Origin: Ulota crispa
Taxonomy: Eukaryota; Streptophyta; Bryopsida; Orthotrichales; Orthotrichaceae
NCBI GenBank assembly: GCA_963920765.1
Contig: OY987243.1
Location: 9,362,001-9,426,000 of the forward strand
Direction: 5' to 3'
Length of the DNA: 64,000 nt
Both the position numbers and the translations under genes were made by a program. Below, in pieces: positions 60,561-64,000 of the stretch. Position 1 is the stretch's first letter. Each line of letters opens with the position of its first letter. Below the pieces are notes generated by a model, which had not been told where the DNA came from, did no database searches, and was given only the letters and a program-made list of their open reading frames with translations.

Positions 60561-61970
60561 TGATTGAAACTGTTAACTGGATTGCAGTACTTGCTGGCCT
60601 GCTCCGTAGTAACTGCCTCGGCAATAAACTGAGACAACGATAGAATGTCCCAAATCTAGTTCTAAATCTAGGTGAACTATCAATGAGATCCGTCAACGAG
60701 CCATGGGGGCAGGGTTTTATTTTTGGTTTTCTCACCAATGTTTGGGTGGCATTTTTTGAAAATGGTCTGTAGCTTGCTGGGTCCGTCCCTATTTTGGTTG
60801 GAGCTGAAGGTGGCCCCAATGTATGGATTTTTGGAACATCATGGGATTTTTTTTGTAGTTTTTTTGTAGATAAAAAATATTTTGTGGTCAATTTTTGAAA
60901 ACATCCAAATAACCATTGTCATTGTTTAAGTATTGTATTGAACTAGATTAGGCAACACCTCAAAAAAAATTAAAATGCTCAAATGATTTTGAAATGATGG
61001 CATCAATTTTCAATTTGATATGGACTTTATGAAAGCCTAGGCTGCAATGCAATTTTCATTATTGTAATCTGACATTTTTTGAAGTTTTTCCCCCTTTTTT
61101 TCCTATAGGCTTGAAGCTAGCCTCTTTTTTTTGAGGCAATTGGGCCTTAAATTGCCCAAAAAAAACACTGCATGGGGGCATGGGGTGATCTGAGAACTTT
61201 GGAACAAAAGCGCATAGTAAACGATTGCATCTTTTAGTCTTCTACATTTTTGGTACTTGCACACGCGCCGCACTGCTATTACTGGCGTCGCCACTGAATT
61301 ATTAGCCTAAAAAGCAAGGATTTTTAGAGACTGCCAAGAAAAAGTGGATGTTGTCACTTGTCACCAACAAATACTTCTCAATTATTACGTGGCAATGCAG
61401 CAAGTTGCGTGTGATTGTATGTCCCCATGAAGCTAAATTCAACTTGCCCCCTAGAAGATAATGGCCGAGAGCAGCTCCAGCCTTAAGCGCCACACGGACA
61501 GAAGCCGGACCCTGACTACCGAGGAATTGGAAACAGGGTTCACCGCAAACTCGCCACACGTGAAACTTTGCTTGGGTTCCTCAAATTCTCCCTTCAAAAC
61601 TGCAATTTTCAGTGTCTTCTGCAAATGTAGCGCGCTTGATTGTAGGTTCTATTTCTGTGATTTGATCTTCTTTTTTTGTAACGTGATCCGCGGACTGTTG
61701 CACGAAACGGCTGGGGGAAGGTGCGAATCGGGAGCTTGATGGTGGGACCTGCTCCGTGAAAGGAGAGGAAGACACCACGTAGCAGGAAATTTCGAGAAGG
61801 TGGAAGACCGTGAACATGTGAAATCTCATTTTCATGAACTTATGGCCCCACATTGTGCCTTGACATCCGTTTTTCCGTCTAACTCTGGACCTCCCGCTCG
61901 GAGTCACACTCGCCAACCTGATTTCGGCTCGCCAAATCCCGTGTGGAGGCTGGAGAAGCTCTGAGGATAA
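60560..61970. other. Intergenic DNA with an unassigned GC-richer patch
   Basis: About 61440-61960 is richer in GC than its surroundings and open in several frames (for example MAESSSSLKRHTDRSRTLTT from 61461). None matches a known family and no exon chain could be built. It may be an unrecognised first exon or a promoter. Confidence 0.3.
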
Positions 61971-61977
61971 CCCTTAA

Positions 61978-62754
61978 CCCCTGAGCATCCAGGTTGTTTT
62001 CACAAAAATCAGGGTTTTTGGAGACCAACCACTTTGATGCATTGTATCTCAGTCAATTAGATGATTCACAAAAAGTGATCATTTGAAAGTAGTGGAGCAC
62101 CTACTTAGAAAACGGTTTGCAAATTTTGGGAACAATTTACTGCGGGAGATGGGAGATTATAACATTTAATCAATCAACATGTGATGACAAAACCTCATTT
62201 TTTGGTAGGTAGTTGCTATTTGATGATTTTTACAAAATTCTATAAGCCCTGGATTCATCTCAAATTTTGTGTGTAGCAAAATTAGATGTGAACGCACACA
62301 CTTGTAAATTATTGAAGATTGCACTTCTTTTTATGTCAAGTTTTAGAGCTTCAAATTGCTATTGCACGAAAAACAATGACTGGCACAGTTGGTGACGGTT
62401 GCATTAATAAGGGTTTAGAACATGCTTGAACCCTTGCCAACAACTTTCTTGCTACCACAAAGCTTACACAAGGAAGCTTGCAAGGGATATTGACCGGTTG
62501 TAGCGTGTAAGACGTTGCTTGCCAGCACGCCTCGTACGGTGCCACCACTCCCCATATGATGTTTTCACCCAATCAAATCTCTTGTAGCACTTGTACAACA
62601 TTTGACTTTCCTTGCCATTACTCCATGGGCATGGACAACTTGAAGGTCTTCATAATTGTAGTGTAAAGTAAGACCAAAAAGTTAGATCTAGTCCCTCAAA
62701 ACAAGGATTAGAAATAGTAGGAGGCGATATATGGGGCGTTGGGGTGCTCAGGGG
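61978..62754. mobile_element. TTAA-flanked element, 777 bp, CCCCTGAGC type
   Basis: CCCCTGAGCATCCAGG at the left faces TGGGGTGCTCAGGGG at the right. TTAA lies at 61974-61977 and 62755-62758. It belongs to the same subtype as 52176-52415. Non-coding. Confidence 0.8.
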
Positions 62755-62758
62755 TTAA

Positions 62759-63209
62759 GCGCCCCAGTGACAAGATCCTATCGTTGGGGCCCACAACTTT
62801 CTCTCATTTTTTCTCTTAATGTGTACGGTGAAAACAATCATGGCTGCTCCCCATCAGCAAAGAAGGTAGTCCTTCTTCAAATCCTATGGTCACTTTTTCT
62901 GGATGTAATTTTCCAAGTTGTGGTGGCCATTAAACCCCCCATTTTCTCCTAAATCCTAAAATAACTCTGGGTGCTCAGGGGTTAATCCCAAAGTAGTGTT
63001 TTTTTTTGGGCCTCATGAGGCTAGTTTCAAAGTTTGTGATGGGATTTCAGCTAATGTGCATTCCTCCCTCAAAAAACTCGCCAGTCTCAAGAGGCCATGC
63101 AAGCTTTGACTATTCTTACCAAACCCTAAAAAACCACTACTCCAAAGCGCCTAGGCGGACCTAATGATCCACATTCACAACTAATTTCAAAACCCGAGGC
63201 ACTCATGGG
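62759..63209. repeat. Two further TTAA-bounded segments in series
   Basis: 62759-62981 ends TGGGTGCTCAGGGG before TTAA (62982-62985), and 62986-63209 ends GGCACTCATGGG before TTAA (63210-63213). Their left ends are less alike, so these may be truncated elements inserted next to one another. Confidence 0.5.
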
Positions 63210-63212
63210 TTA

Positions 63213-63616
63213 AGGTGGAAGCACCCATTGTCAACACCGACCCATTCCCAACCAATAGGGTGTGCTATTTTCACCATGAGCAAGGATAGGTGCTTTGGAA
63301 TGCGTTTTTTGTCCTTTTCAAGGTTGGGGCTACGTAAGTTATGCCACATGTCCCAAAGTGAGGTAGGAAGTAATGAGTTGAAAGTAGTTCAACTAGTATT
63401 GGAATTGCATAGATCTAGACATTGGCTATGGGTGTGGAACACTTTTTGACTGCGAAAATTCACAATAATTTCAGTTTTGCAAGTAAAATTATGAAAAAAT
63501 TGCAATCCCAATATTTCTTATCTTTCTACATGGGAAAATTATACTTTGCCTCAAACTCTTTGTAACTTTCTATAGAATTGCTTAAGTTATTGGATATGGG
63601 TGCTTCCACTGTACCT
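63213..63616. mobile_element. Intact TA-flanked MITE, 404 bp
   Basis: AGGTGGAAGCACCCATTG at the left, GGTGCTTCCACTGTACCT at the right, TA at 63211-63212 and 63617-63618. It is the uninterrupted partner of 51796-52445 and holds the empty TTAA site at 63582-63585. Confidence 0.88.
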
Positions 63617-63618
63617 TA

Positions 63619-64000
63619 GATGGCATGCCGTTATGTAGGGCTATGGTGAAAATTTCAGTTTCTTCATTTGCTAGGAAATGTGAGTGTTTAGACATATATC
63701 ATCAAGGGATTGAATTTGAGAATTCCAAACTCAGATTTGGATTCAGAGACCTTGATTTAGGCTGAAACCCTGTAGAAAGATACCATTGAACCATACCAAA
63801 ATAGGGAGCAAATTGTTACTCTTACCCTCCTCTTACCCTAGTTTGTGAAAACAATGAAATTTGGCCTCTGTGGTTCCACCATACGGCATGTCATCTAACC
63901 CCAATCCAAGAGGATCATCTCTTATGACAACAATGCTTGAAATACCTTCACCGAGCTACGGGCAACTGAAGCTCTACAGTTTACAAAAACTAATTTAGGG
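63619..64000. other. Window end, nothing recognised
   Basis: No element boundary or exon could be supported in the last 380 bases. Confidence 0.5.

Noticed and set aside
60451..60891. A 146-codon minus-strand open frame
   Set aside because: It overlaps a dispersed repeat, has no recognisable domain and lacks supporting exons.

Overview
The window is nuclear DNA of a land plant. Genes are split by introns of about 100-1600 bp with GT/AG borders, and long AT-rich spacers separate them. The plant-specific kinase CCaMK and the plant gravitropism J-protein ARG1 are both present. CCaMK, short alpha-expansin features and many small DNA transposons fit a non-seed plant, probably a bryophyte, but the species cannot be fixed from sequence alone. 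A 200-base run of N at 13170-13369 marks an assembly gap.

Layout. (1) 1286-4811, minus: complete six-exon CCaMK gene (505 aa), the calcium decoder of the common symbiosis pathway. (2) 7.5-21.5 kb: a tandem segmental duplication carrying two intact four-exon RING-CH membrane proteins (255 and 236 aa), both on the minus strand. (3) 22-29.5 kb: a mosaic of foldback elements, a 25-bp tandem array and unassigned AT-rich DNA. (4) 30776-35232, plus: complete eleven-exon ARG1-type DnaJ protein (416 aa). (5) 35.2-41.6 kb: AT-rich, nothing recognised. (6) 41.9-44.9 kb, plus: an alpha-expansin pseudogene (two in-frame TGA codons and a frame break) behind a leader built of four imperfect tandem repeats. 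(7) 48696-50704, minus: complete four-exon ribosomal protein L26/uL24 (147 aa). (8) 51-64 kb: dispersed and nested foldback elements, no gene recognised.

The main discovery is in the non-coding DNA. At least eight elements end in CCCCTAAA.. or CCCCTGAGC.. and are bordered on both sides by TTAA. The RING-CH duplication and a pair of 400-bp elements act as natural before/after comparisons: they show empty sites for two TTAA elements, for two TA-flanked elements (one with a perfect single TA) and for one element with a 9-bp duplication. The TTAA family resembles piggyBac target-site use, which would be notable in a plant. No transposase was found in the window, so these look non-autonomous. The genes do not form an operon-like unit; they are ordinary independent plant genes in a transposon-rich neighbourhood.
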